Shown one piece after another: positions 44,686 through 53,423 of a stretch of 64,000 bases of DNA. The notes beneath the pieces are model-generated. The model ran no database searches. It was not told where the DNA came from and saw only the letters and a list, made by a program, of their open reading frames with translations. A program made the translations under genes and the position numbers. Location: the NCBI RefSeq assembly GCF_019656315.1, contig NZ_BPLU01000001.1, forward strand, positions 62,001-126,000, given 5' to 3'. The first letter of the stretch is position 1. Each line of letters opens with the position of its first letter. The DNA is from Flavobacterium sp. UMI-01 (GTDB taxonomy: Bacteria > Bacteroidota > Bacteroidia > Flavobacteriales > Flavobacteriaceae).

Positions 44686-45582
44686 TTAGGGACGTTTAGT
44701 ATAAACGGCATTCGCATAATCATCATATTCATTTATCCAATGTATAGACAAAGTGCCGTCAGAGTTAACAGTTCCTGTTAGGGTTACTTGAGTGCCAAAT
44801 GGTTCTTCAAATTTTCCTGAAAGTGTACCACATACATCTGTAAATTTACCTTCGTAGGGCGTTGTAATACCATAGATGTCGTACCAATAAAGATACAAGC
44901 CGCCAAAGGCATCTGACATCGTATAATTACCACCACCAGTATCAGTAATCGTAACAGTATAAGGAAAATTTGTTGCCGAAACTTTACTTGGCGCTACGAA
45001 TGGGTCAGTGGTTTCACCTGTGCTTACAACATCGTAGATACCTGCTAAATCAGATGGACAAGAAACAAGATAGGTTTGTCCTACACTGTACTGATTAGCA
45101 TTGGCTACATCTTGGCTAAAATTCGGCTCGCCATTATCGTCGTAAATTTTATAAATTCTTCCATCTTTTAATTTTACATTAGCCGAAATGATAAGTTTAT
45201 CGCCTATTTTGAAATCGTCTCTACTACTGAGATTAGGAAAGGCATTAATAAGATCTTCAGCAGTCAAACTTAAGGTGAATGGAAATGTCGTTTGGTCTGT
45301 TTTTAAGATGGCTTTATAAGTAGTAGTGGCATCTGTATAGAATCCAACGATATCCATTGCTTCAATTGCCCCAAGTGCAATGTCAATATTTAACTCCAAT
45401 TTAATGGTTTGGTCATTGTTTAATTCAACTAAATTTATAAAACTGTCTGATGTCTGTGTTTTTTGGATATTAGGAACAGCGCCAGTATCAAATGCTAGTT
45501 TGGAGTCACCACCATCATTTTCGCAAGCTATGAGTAGCATCGAAAGTAAGATGAATTTAAATAGGGCTTTTATGTTTTTCAT
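44686..45582 (-). CDS. SusCD-associated surface lipoprotein
   Basis: The 298-residue protein has a lipoprotein signal (MKNIKALFKFILLSMLLIAC, lipobox cysteine at residue 20) and then a beta-rich exported chain in two parts: residues ~40-165 (strands such as IKLELNIDIALGAIEAMDI) and ~170-298, starting at a second cysteine (SCPSDLAGIYDVVSTG) and containing VTITDTGGGNYTMSDAFGG and LTGTVNSDGTLSIHWIN. It lies 12 bp after the SusD-like gene, where SusE/F-like accessory glycan-binding lipoproteins are normally found. Ligand unknown. Confidence 0.78.
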   Translation of the reverse strand: MKNIKALFKFILLSMLLIACENDGGDSKLAFDTGAVPNIQKTQTSDSFINLVELNNDQTIKLELNIDIALGAIEAMDIVGFYTDATTTYKAILKTDQTTFPFTLSLTAEDLINAFPNLSSRDDFKIGDKLIISANVKLKDGRIYKIYDDNGEPNFSQDVANANQYSVGQTYLVSCPSDLAGIYDVVSTGETTDPFVAPSKVSATNFPYTVTITDTGGGNYTMSDAFGGLYLYWYDIYGITTPYEGKFTDVCGTLSGKFEEPFGTQVTLTGTVNSDGTLSIHWINEYDDYANAVYTKRP

Positions 45583-45594
45583 GATTTTTAGTGT

Positions 45595-47301
45595 TTAGTC
45601 AATGTCCCAAAAGATTTTATAGGTTGTAGGGTTTTTTTGTTGAGGAGCATTTCTGTTTACGTTAAGTTCACTTTCTGGCCAAAAGAAGGATACTTGGTAA
45701 GGGCTATTCAAGACGGTTTGAGAGTCAATTAGCGGAAAATTGTCTTCATTGTTTAATTGGTATTCTGGTGTCGTTGAATTTGGATTAGCAAGTATAGGGA
45801 AACCAGTTCTTCTATAATCATTGTATTGATCAAGAGGATCGCCATAAGTAGCTACCCATTTTTGGGTCATGATTATCTCTAGTTTTTTTGAAAGAGAAGC
45901 AGCATTGTATTCGTTCATAATTTTAGTGATAAAATTAGTTACAGCCGTTGACCCTACCAATTGGGGAATAACTTGAGTCGATTTATTGTTTTTGACTACC
46001 TGATCTACTTTGGCAAAACTAGCATTCATAGCTTGCTCTAATTTTGTTCCTGCATTTCCAGTAAGTTTAGAGGCATGAATTAATTCTGCTTGAATGTATA
46101 AGAATTCATCGTAAGTTAAGATGCGGTGAGGCGCTATTCCTGTAGCTGTAGTAGCACTCATGATGCCACCTTGCCCATCATCGTATCTCCCGCCAGCTGG
46201 AAATATTCCTGGATAGGTATAGGAGTTTTCTGCGCTATTATCTTTGTAAGGCCCCACACTACCAAAACGGATACTGAAAAAGCCAGTTTTACTATCCCAA
46301 TAATCAGCTTTAGGATTATTCGTATTGGCATCTCCGTGGTCAGGAGGTAAAACCCCTGCTTTTAATTGGTTAAAGAAATAATATGCAATACGTGGATCCG
46401 GATTATCTTTATGAATTTCTGGGTTCATTCCTTTCAAGATTTCATAAAACCATGGACTTTGGTAGGCTTCAAATTGTGTGCTGTTGTAAGATTGATAGAA
46501 ATATCTGTTTCTTTCATCACTTGGTACAACATTCGCAGTGTGATTGAACTGAAAATCATCTTCTATAGAAGTAAAAAAATTGTTTTCAGCTATCAAAGCG
46601 TTAAAACCCACTTGATCAAAATCACTGGTCAGACGCGTTTGATTGTAAAGTTTAAGTTTGAAAGTATTGGCAAACTTAATCCATTTTGTAGTGTCGCCAC
46701 CGTAAAATAAATCATCTTTTTTAGGTTTTTTAGCACCGGCATTGCTTGCCAAATTTGTTTTAGCCGTTTCAATTAATTTAAAAACATCTTTGTAGATTTC
46801 TTTCTGATTGTCAAATTTAGGGCTTACAACACTAGTTTTTAATTGAGTGGCTTCGCTGTAAGGAACATCTCCCCATAAATCAACTGCACAAGCCATCAAA
46901 TAAGCTTTTTGCATTTGTGCAATTCCTAGGTAAACTAAGTTTTCACTAGCCTGGGATTGTTCTATCAAAGATTCAATATTAGTTAACGTTAGGTAAATGG
47001 TTCCCCAGTCATTTGATAAAAAGATATTATCAGGCTTATTGTTGTATTGGTCAAAATCTTCTCTAGTGGTCATTTGGTGTGTATATACTTCAAGTACACT
47101 ACCTGAATAAATATCAAAATCACCTACTTTGCTCAAATTCACTTGAGTGCTGGTTAGTAAAAGGTCGAGTGGTGCTGTTTTAGGATTGTCGGTATCGTTG
47201 TTGACATCCAAATAATCACTACAGCTAACGGTCAATAGTGTTGTTCCTAAAAACACTATCATTTTATAGAATAGATTCTTTTTATGTAATAAAAGTTTCA
47301 T
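45595..47301 (-). CDS. SusD/RagB-family outer-membrane lipoprotein
   Basis: The 568-residue protein has a lipoprotein signal (KMIVFLGTTLLTVSC, Cys at ~27) followed by SDYLDVNNDTDNPKTAP, the typical SusD_like_2 opening, and TPR-like helices (NLVYLGIAQMQKAYLMACAV-DLWGDVPYSEA). SusD lids capture the substrate at the surface and pass it to the SusC channel. It lies 15 bp downstream of the susC-like gene and 12 bp upstream of the lipoprotein gene, a clear operon. The absence of glycoside hydrolases nearby leaves open peptide or oligosaccharide substrates. Confidence 0.92.
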   Translation of the reverse strand: MKLLLHKKNLFYKMIVFLGTTLLTVSCSDYLDVNNDTDNPKTAPLDLLLTSTQVNLSKVGDFDIYSGSVLEVYTHQMTTREDFDQYNNKPDNIFLSNDWGTIYLTLTNIESLIEQSQASENLVYLGIAQMQKAYLMACAVDLWGDVPYSEATQLKTSVVSPKFDNQKEIYKDVFKLIETAKTNLASNAGAKKPKKDDLFYGGDTTKWIKFANTFKLKLYNQTRLTSDFDQVGFNALIAENNFFTSIEDDFQFNHTANVVPSDERNRYFYQSYNSTQFEAYQSPWFYEILKGMNPEIHKDNPDPRIAYYFFNQLKAGVLPPDHGDANTNNPKADYWDSKTGFFSIRFGSVGPYKDNSAENSYTYPGIFPAGGRYDDGQGGIMSATTATGIAPHRILTYDEFLYIQAELIHASKLTGNAGTKLEQAMNASFAKVDQVVKNNKSTQVIPQLVGSTAVTNFITKIMNEYNAASLSKKLEIIMTQKWVATYGDPLDQYNDYRRTGFPILANPNSTTPEYQLNNEDNFPLIDSQTVLNSPYQVSFFWPESELNVNRNAPQQKNPTTYKIFWDID

Positions 47302-47316
47302 GATATTGTTTGTGTA

Positions 47317-50300
47317 TTAGAAAGTTAAGTTAAGTTTGAAGCCATATCTCTTGGCAGTTGGAGCAGATGCTACTTCGATTCCTTGTAAATTTGATGAACC
47401 ATAGCTGGTGATTTCTGGGTCAAAATTAGTGTACTTAGGTACATTTGGCGCAAAATACCACAAGTTGCTTCCTATTGCGCTTAACGAAATCTGTCCAAAC
47501 GGTGTTTTCTTCAAGTATTTAGCTGGTATAGCATAGGTAAGACTTAGCTCTCTAAGTCTGAATACCGTTCCGTCATAAATAGATGCTTCGTCAACACTGT
47601 TGATACCAAATGTATTAGAGCCAGAAGGAGAAAAATACATTTCGTTCAAACTTATTTGTGTAGTATTAGGGATTTTATTGTTAGAAGAATCCAAGGTAAG
47701 ATTTCCTTCGTTATCACCATAATAACCAGGAATGATATAAGTGCCTTCTCTGTTTTCAGTGTCTTTAGTAACACCTCGTCCTAATAAGTCAGTGATAGTG
47801 GTAGATTTGATGTCACCTCCTTGTTTCCAATCAAATTGTGATTTTAAGGTAAAGCCTTTATAGCTGAAAGTGTTAATAAAGCTCATTTTAAAATCGGCAT
47901 TTGGGTCGCCGATGATTCCATTTTGCTGTGATTGGACTATACCACCAGTTGATTTGTTGATGATGAAATTACCTTCATTGTCTCGGGCAAATTTCGTTCC
48001 ATAAAAAACACCAAAGGCTTGTCCTGGAATTACGTATGCGACTTCGTCAATGTCTAATGGAAAACGATCTAAGCCTTCAATTAATTCAATAACCTTATTT
48101 TTGTTCTTAGTGAAAGTACTGTATAACGACCATTTGAATTGCTCGGTTTGAACAGGAACTAATGTTAGACCAATTTCAATACCCTTATTTTCCATTTCTC
48201 CTAAGTTGGTATTGAATTTTTGATAACCACTCGATTCGGGAACGGTAATAGGAGTTATAAGATTGGTTGTGTTTTTTTTGTACAAACTAACATCCAAAGC
48301 GATTCTTCTGTTGAAGAATTCTAAGTCAGTACCAATTTCAAATTCAGTAGTAAACTCAGGCTTGATGTTTTGGTCAGAAAGCGATGCTGAATTGCCTATT
48401 GTAGGGAAACTGTTGTAAGCATCTTCTAAGATAAATGAAGTGTTTAAGAATTCAGATTCTGCATCTCGTGCTGTTTTAGCATAACCCCCTCTTATTTTAG
48501 CAAAAGTCAATACGTTACTGTCCATATTTAATGCGTCAGTAATAATAAAAGAAGCACTTATTGAAGGGTAAAAGTAAGAGTTATTGCTTTTAGGTAAAGT
48601 CGAACTCCAGTCGTTTCTGCCTGTTGTATTTATAAATAGATAGTCTTTGTAAGAGAACGTCAAATCCGCAAAAACACCAATATTTCTTTTTTGATAAGAA
48701 TCATCGATAAGATTAGAAATTGCTAAAACGTTACTAAAGTTAAAGACATCTGGTACTTTAAATTGTTTACCGTAGTTGGATAATCTTGAATTATTGTTTT
48801 GTAAAACATTGTGTCCAAGAATTGTTTTTAGACCAATGTCTTCGGTTAATTGGTAGTCTAAGTTAAGCAAAAATGTACTTTCAATATCTTCGTTGTTGAA
48901 TTCATCTGATTTCAGTGAGCCTAATTGACTGTCAGCTCTGGAATTAAGATCTCTAATCTCCATTCGGTTCAAATTGTACCTGTTGATACCCGCTCTATAG
49001 GAAGCCGAGATGTTTTTGTTGAATTCGTACTGGATATTGATTCCGGCTACTGTTCTGCTCGTGTTAGTGATGATTTGGTCGTGTTTCAAAGACCATAATG
49101 GATGGTCAAAAGAAGTCGCGTTAGGTGTTATAGAAGCACCCGTTGCCGGATTTTCGTATGGCAGATTCAAATCCCAGTTACGCGCTAGTATTAATGAACG
49201 AGCAAAAGAGGAGGAGTTGCCATCAAATTGTTGGTTTCCTGTAAAACCACCTATTTGATCTGTTGTAGAATAGCTCATATTACCTCCAAATGTTAATTTT
49301 TGAGATAACTTAAAGTTTCCTCCTACTGAAACCGAAGTTCGGTCAAAACTGTTATAAGGAATATAACCATCTTGTCGTAAATCGGATATGGTAGTAGAAA
49401 AATTACCATCAGTGCCAGAGTAGTTGAATCCTACGGTGTTTTCAATTACTTTTCCTGTTCTAAATAGGTCTTTTACATTGTTTGGTTTGGCTACATAAGG
49501 AACTGTAGGGCCGTACTCAGGAAAGGCTTCTAAAAGAGATGGCCAAGTAGGAATGGTTTCTAACGAATCGAATCGAGGTCCCCAAGATCCATTTACGTTT
49601 TCATATGAAAATCGTGTTCCTGCTCCATATGTATTTTGGTAATCAGGCAAGTTTGCAATCTCTTCAAAATAGGTAGAAGAGCCAAAATTAATTTTGAATT
49701 TTTCAGCTTTCGAACTTGTAGAACCTGTTTTGGTTGTGATGACAATCACACCATTTACAGCTCTAGAACCATATAAAGCCGAAGCAGTAGTACTTTTAAG
49801 AACGTTCACTGAGGCAATGTTGTTTGGGTCTAAGCTGGACAAAGCCGACTCGTATGCACCACCACCACCGCCAGTTACTTTTTCGGAGGTGTTGATTTGT
49901 GAATTGTCATAAGCAATTCCGTCAACAATAATCAACGGTTGTGTGTTGCCTGTGAAAGTTGAAATTCCACGGATTGTGATTTGGTTTGCCGCTCCAGCTG
50001 TTCCGTTAGAGAAGTTAACGTTAACCCCTGCAACTTTACCTGAAAGAGACCGAATTAAATCGGGTTCCGAATTTTCGGTAATTTCATCTGATTTGATGGC
50101 GCTTACAGAATACCCTAGGTTTTTTGGGTTTCGTTTAATTCCAAATGCAGTAACTACTACACCTTCTAATTCTGTTGAGGAGGATTTTAGTTTTACTGTT
50201 AAAGTGGAGGATGAGGCTTTAACTTCAATGGTTTCCATTCCAATGTAGGTAAAAATGAGGGTTTGTTTCGCGGAAGCCTTAATGGCAAATTTTCCGTCAA

Positions 50301-50469
50301 AATCTGATTGTGTCCCGGCTTTTGTCTCTTTTACTAAGATGCTGGCACCTGGCAAAGGCATGCCTGTATCATCCAAAACAATTCCAGTAACGGTTCTTTC
50401 TTGTGCCATTGCGATTTGGGTAATCAATGCAAGTAAAAGAACCAAGATTCCATTGAATTTTAGTTTCAT
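47317..50469 (-). CDS. SusC/RagA-family TonB-linked outer-membrane receptor
   Basis: The 1050-residue transporter has a signal peptide (MKLKFNGILVLLLALITQIAMAQ), a CarboxypepD_reg-like domain (~25-105, TVTGIVLDDTGMPLPGASI), a TonB-dependent plug with SGKVAGVNVNFSNGTAGAAN, ITIRGISTF and SALYGSRAVNGVIVITTKTG (~135-245), and a 22-strand barrel ending in the aromatic terminus YGFKLNLTF. It is the first gene of a three-gene locus with the SusD-like protein and lipoprotein. Uptake is powered by TonB-ExbBD. The substrate is unknown. Confidence 0.95.
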   Translation of the reverse strand: MKLKFNGILVLLLALITQIAMAQERTVTGIVLDDTGMPLPGASILVKETKAGTQSDFDGKFAIKASAKQTLIFTYIGMETIEVKASSSTLTVKLKSSSTELEGVVVTAFGIKRNPKNLGYSVSAIKSDEITENSEPDLIRSLSGKVAGVNVNFSNGTAGAANQITIRGISTFTGNTQPLIIVDGIAYDNSQINTSEKVTGGGGGAYESALSSLDPNNIASVNVLKSTTASALYGSRAVNGVIVITTKTGSTSSKAEKFKINFGSSTYFEEIANLPDYQNTYGAGTRFSYENVNGSWGPRFDSLETIPTWPSLLEAFPEYGPTVPYVAKPNNVKDLFRTGKVIENTVGFNYSGTDGNFSTTISDLRQDGYIPYNSFDRTSVSVGGNFKLSQKLTFGGNMSYSTTDQIGGFTGNQQFDGNSSSFARSLILARNWDLNLPYENPATGASITPNATSFDHPLWSLKHDQIITNTSRTVAGINIQYEFNKNISASYRAGINRYNLNRMEIRDLNSRADSQLGSLKSDEFNNEDIESTFLLNLDYQLTEDIGLKTILGHNVLQNNNSRLSNYGKQFKVPDVFNFSNVLAISNLIDDSYQKRNIGVFADLTFSYKDYLFINTTGRNDWSSTLPKSNNSYFYPSISASFIITDALNMDSNVLTFAKIRGGYAKTARDAESEFLNTSFILEDAYNSFPTIGNSASLSDQNIKPEFTTEFEIGTDLEFFNRRIALDVSLYKKNTTNLITPITVPESSGYQKFNTNLGEMENKGIEIGLTLVPVQTEQFKWSLYSTFTKNKNKVIELIEGLDRFPLDIDEVAYVIPGQAFGVFYGTKFARDNEGNFIINKSTGGIVQSQQNGIIGDPNADFKMSFINTFSYKGFTLKSQFDWKQGGDIKSTTITDLLGRGVTKDTENREGTYIIPGYYGDNEGNLTLDSSNNKIPNTTQISLNEMYFSPSGSNTFGINSVDEASIYDGTVFRLRELSLTYAIPAKYLKKTPFGQISLSAIGSNLWYFAPNVPKYTNFDPEITSYGSSNLQGIEVASAPTAKRYGFKLNLTF

Positions 50470-50548
50470 TATAAAAAAATTTGAATTAGTACCTCAAAAA
50501 TCTTAAAAAATTGTTAACTATCCTAATGAAGGTCGGTTTTTTTACAAT

Positions 50549-52255
50549 TTAAAAGTGAATATTATAGTTTAGGCTGATAATAGTGTTGTAAAAATCGGTT
50601 TTTTGTGCTTTTTCGATACCATTAGCCAAGGCTATCTTTAATAGTCCGTTTTTGGTTTGAAGTCCAATTCCAAATCCTACTCCAGTTAGTGGTTCTAATT
50701 TTTTGTCGCCAGAAAGTGGATCTTTATAGAGAGCGTAATCTACAATAGAATGAAGGTATAAATTGGGAGAAACAATATAACGATATTCAGTTTGTATGGC
50801 GCTATAAAAATGAGCTTGAAAACGATTTTCAGTAAAACCTCGAATAGAGGAGGTTCCTCCGAAACGATAAAGTTCATTTATGAGATAATTATTGCTTTTT
50901 AAATAGAAATTCTGTTGGTTGACATATATGAAATTTCTTTTGTTGCACTCAAAAGTATAAGATGCTTTGGTGTTAATGTAGTGTTGTTGGTTGGTTTGAG
51001 TTGTATCGAATGCATTGATGTTGCTTCTTTTTCCAATGCCAAAAAGAATGGAAAGGGTTGTTTTTTCTGGGAAAAATGGTCTTTCGTAGTCTAGGTTGTG
51101 GTATTCAAAATCACTTGTCCAGTAGGAGTTGTTGTAATCTTGTATAGTGGTTGTGTTGGTGATTTGTGTATTGCTTGATTCTGTGGATTGACGACCTATA
51201 TAAAGTCGGGTATTGTAATTGATAAGGTAACCAAAATTAAGAGTGGTTTTGGTATTTTGAAAGATACTGTCTTGTTTGAAGATATGAAGTTGTGATTTGA
51301 AAATAAAATTGCTATTAAACAAATAGGGAATTTCTAAGTTGGCTCGAAAAGTTTTTTGGTTGTTACCATCACTCTTCCAGTATATCGAAAAAGTTTCTCC
51401 TGTTTTGATTGTGTTTTCTAATGTTAAATCGAGATAGCCATTTAAAGTTAATTTGCTGTTGTCGTCAGTGTTGAAGCCAATATAACCATCAAAAGTATTG
51501 GATTGTCTTTTTTCTAGATAAACATAAATTTTTGTGGTATCTTTTAGGAGTAGGGTTTCAGGGTATTTGGTTTGGGTCAAAAATCTAAATTTTTCAAAGT
51601 CACGGTATATTTTTTCTATACTGCTTTTGTTGAAAATTTGATTTTTATACTTCTTGTTAAGTTGTTTGATATGGCCTTTTGGGAGAGGGTCTTTTAACTT
51701 GTTAGGATTGTAATAGTTAGCGACAATTTGATTAATGGTTCTTGGTTTTTCGGACTTGAAATTGATTTCGGCGTATAAGATTCCATTTTTGTGTTTAATG
51801 TTGTCAAGTTTTAATTCGGTCAAAGCAAGTCCTTTTTGTTCGGCTTTTTGAAGAGTTTGGTCTAAAAAAGTTTGAATTTTAGAGAAAGGGATAAAGAGGC
51901 TGTCTTCGAGTTGATTGGGTGTTGTTATTTTTTTTAGAGTTTCATTTGTGCCTAAAAATAAATGAAGGTATTTGGTTTGTTTGCCAATGCTGATTAAGCT
52001 CGCGTAGGTAGAGTCGTTTTGTTTGTTAAAGTCACTGACGTTGTTTTCGAGATAGCCTAATTGAGAGAGTTTAGTGGAAACTTCTTTAGCTTGGGTGTAA
52101 GCGCTTTTAGTGTCTTTGTGTTTGGAAACATATCCAATGGAATCGATTAATCGGCTTTCATGAGGGGTTGTTCCTTTTAATAAAAGGTGAATATTTTGGG
52201 CTGATAAGGTCAATCCCAAAATAAAAAATAGGCCAAGTAGAAAAAATCGTTTCAA
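50549..52255 (-). CDS. Omp85-family outer-membrane protein (BamA/TamA-like)
   Basis: The 568-residue protein has a signal peptide (MKRFFLLGLFFILGLTLSAQ), about 170 residues of periplasmic POTRA-like sequence (one or two domains) and a C-terminal beta-barrel with the Omp85 loop signature RFGGTSSIRGFTENRF (L6, RGF) and terminal strand IISLNYNIHF. It is too short to be the main BamA (five POTRA, ~800-900 residues) and is more like a TamA or other accessory Omp85 protein. It lies 79 bp upstream of the SusC-like gene on the same strand. Confidence 0.82.
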   Translation of the reverse strand: MKRFFLLGLFFILGLTLSAQNIHLLLKGTTPHESRLIDSIGYVSKHKDTKSAYTQAKEVSTKLSQLGYLENNVSDFNKQNDSTYASLISIGKQTKYLHLFLGTNETLKKITTPNQLEDSLFIPFSKIQTFLDQTLQKAEQKGLALTELKLDNIKHKNGILYAEINFKSEKPRTINQIVANYYNPNKLKDPLPKGHIKQLNKKYKNQIFNKSSIEKIYRDFEKFRFLTQTKYPETLLLKDTTKIYVYLEKRQSNTFDGYIGFNTDDNSKLTLNGYLDLTLENTIKTGETFSIYWKSDGNNQKTFRANLEIPYLFNSNFIFKSQLHIFKQDSIFQNTKTTLNFGYLINYNTRLYIGRQSTESSNTQITNTTTIQDYNNSYWTSDFEYHNLDYERPFFPEKTTLSILFGIGKRSNINAFDTTQTNQQHYINTKASYTFECNKRNFIYVNQQNFYLKSNNYLINELYRFGGTSSIRGFTENRFQAHFYSAIQTEYRYIVSPNLYLHSIVDYALYKDPLSGDKKLEPLTGVGFGIGLQTKNGLLKIALANGIEKAQKTDFYNTIISLNYNIHF

Positions 52256-52351
52256 AAAAAAATATTTTTATAAAAGTAATATAAAATGGCAATGCTTTGT
52301 TAATAAATTTGAAAGCTTAAATAATCTTATTGAAAATTAATGAATTAACAT

Positions 52352-52381
52352 TTGTAGAGTTAAAAATAATTTCTACATTTG
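52352..52381 (+). promoter_or_regulatory. Promoter of rpsL-rpsG-fusA-rpsJ
   Basis: TTG (52352-52354) and TACATTTG (52374-52381), 19 bp apart, match the consensus fully. A short CCCG/CGGG hairpin (52386-52400) follows at the start of the leader. Confidence 0.85.
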
Positions 52382-52433
52382 CAACCCCGTAAAAAGCGGG
52401 AATTTAATATCATAATAATTTTTAGTATTAATT

Positions 52434-52817
52434 ATGCCAACAATTCAACAATTAGTAAGAACAGGAAGAACTCAGATAACTAAGAAGAGTAAATCGGTTG
52501 CTTTAGATTCTTGTCCTCAAAGAAGAGGGGTTTGTACGCGTGTTTACACTACTACACCAAAAAAACCAAACTCTGCAATGCGTAAAGTGGCGCGTGTACG
52601 TTTGACAAATGGTAATGAAGTGAATGCTTACATCCCTGGAGAAGGACACAATTTACAAGAGCACTCGATAGTATTAGTTAGAGGTGGAAGGGTAAAAGAT
52701 TTGCCAGGTGTTAGATATCACATTGTTCGTGGTGCTCTAGATACGTCAGGAGTAGCAGGTAGAACACAAAGAAGATCTAAGTACGGAGCAAAACGCCCAA
52801 AAGAAGCAAAAAAGTAA
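52434..52817 (+). CDS. rpsL: 30S ribosomal protein S12
   Basis: S12 (127 residues) lies at the decoding centre. It has the universal [19 protein letters not shown] and [13 protein letters not shown] loops. The lysines commonly changed in streptomycin-resistant mutants (in TPKKPNS and VKDLPG) are wild type, so resistance by those mutations is not indicated. It is the first gene of the str unit, with a consensus promoter 53 bp upstream of the start. Confidence 0.99.
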
Positions 52818-52826
52818 TCTAAAAAC

Positions 52827-52851
52827 GTTAAGAGTTAGAGGTTAAGAGTTA
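52827..52851. repeat. 11-bp direct repeat in the rpsL-rpsG spacer
   Basis: GTTAAGAGTTA occurs at 52827-52837 and 52841-52851, in the 118-bp spacer between rpsL and rpsG, with related GTTA/GAG words between. It is a short tandem-type duplication. Confidence 0.6.
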
Positions 52852-52935
52852 AGGGCTTTAAATTACAACCTAAGTTGGAATTAGAAGTGTATAACATTTA
52901 GCAAATAGCTTGTAACTTTTTTTAAAAAAAAAGAA

Positions 52936-53412
52936 ATGAGAAAAAGAGCGGCAAAGAAAAGACCACTTTTACCAGATCCAAGGTTTAATGACCAATTGGT
53001 AACACGTTTTGTAAACAACTTGATGTGGGACGGTAAGAAATCAACAGCTTTTAAAGTTTTTTATGATGCAATTGACATTATAGAATCAAAAAAGCAAGAT
53101 GCAGAAAAATCATCATTAGAAATTTGGAAAGATGCTTTAACTAATGTTATGCCTCACGTAGAAGTACGTAGTCGTAGAGTTGGTGGTGCTACATTTCAAA
53201 TCCCAATGCAAATTAGACCAGATAGAAAAATTTCTATGGCTATGAAATGGTTGATTTTGTATGCAAGAAGAAGAAACGAAAAGTCAATGGCTCAAAAGTT
53301 AGCTGCAGAGTGTTTAGCTGCTGCAAAAGAAGAAGGGGCTGCTGTTAAGAAAAGAATGGATACTCACAAAATGGCAGAGGCTAACAAGGCATTCTCTCAC
53401 TTTAGATTTTAA
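52936..53412 (+). CDS. rpsG: 30S ribosomal protein S7
   Basis: S7 (158 residues) nucleates assembly of the 30S head and contacts the E site. It has [30 protein letters not shown] and [20 protein letters not shown], the conserved beta-hairpin. In E. coli S7 represses its own operon; no equivalent leader is obvious in the 118-bp spacer upstream, which instead holds the GTTAAGAGTTA repeat. Eleven bp separate it from fusA. Confidence 0.99.
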   Translation: MRKRAAKKRPLLPDPRFNDQLVTRFVNNLMWDGKKSTAFKVFYDAIDIIESKKQDAEKSSLEIWKDALTNVMPHVEVRSRRVGGATFQIPMQIRPDRKISMAMKWLILYARRRNEKSMAQKLAAECLAAAKEEGAAVKKRMDTHKMAEANKAFSHFRF

Positions 53413-53423
53413 TTCAATATATA

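Noticed and set aside
44622..44732. N-terminal extension of rlmB
   Set aside because: The extra codons cover the SusCD terminator and part of the neighbouring gene; homology starts at ATG 44621.
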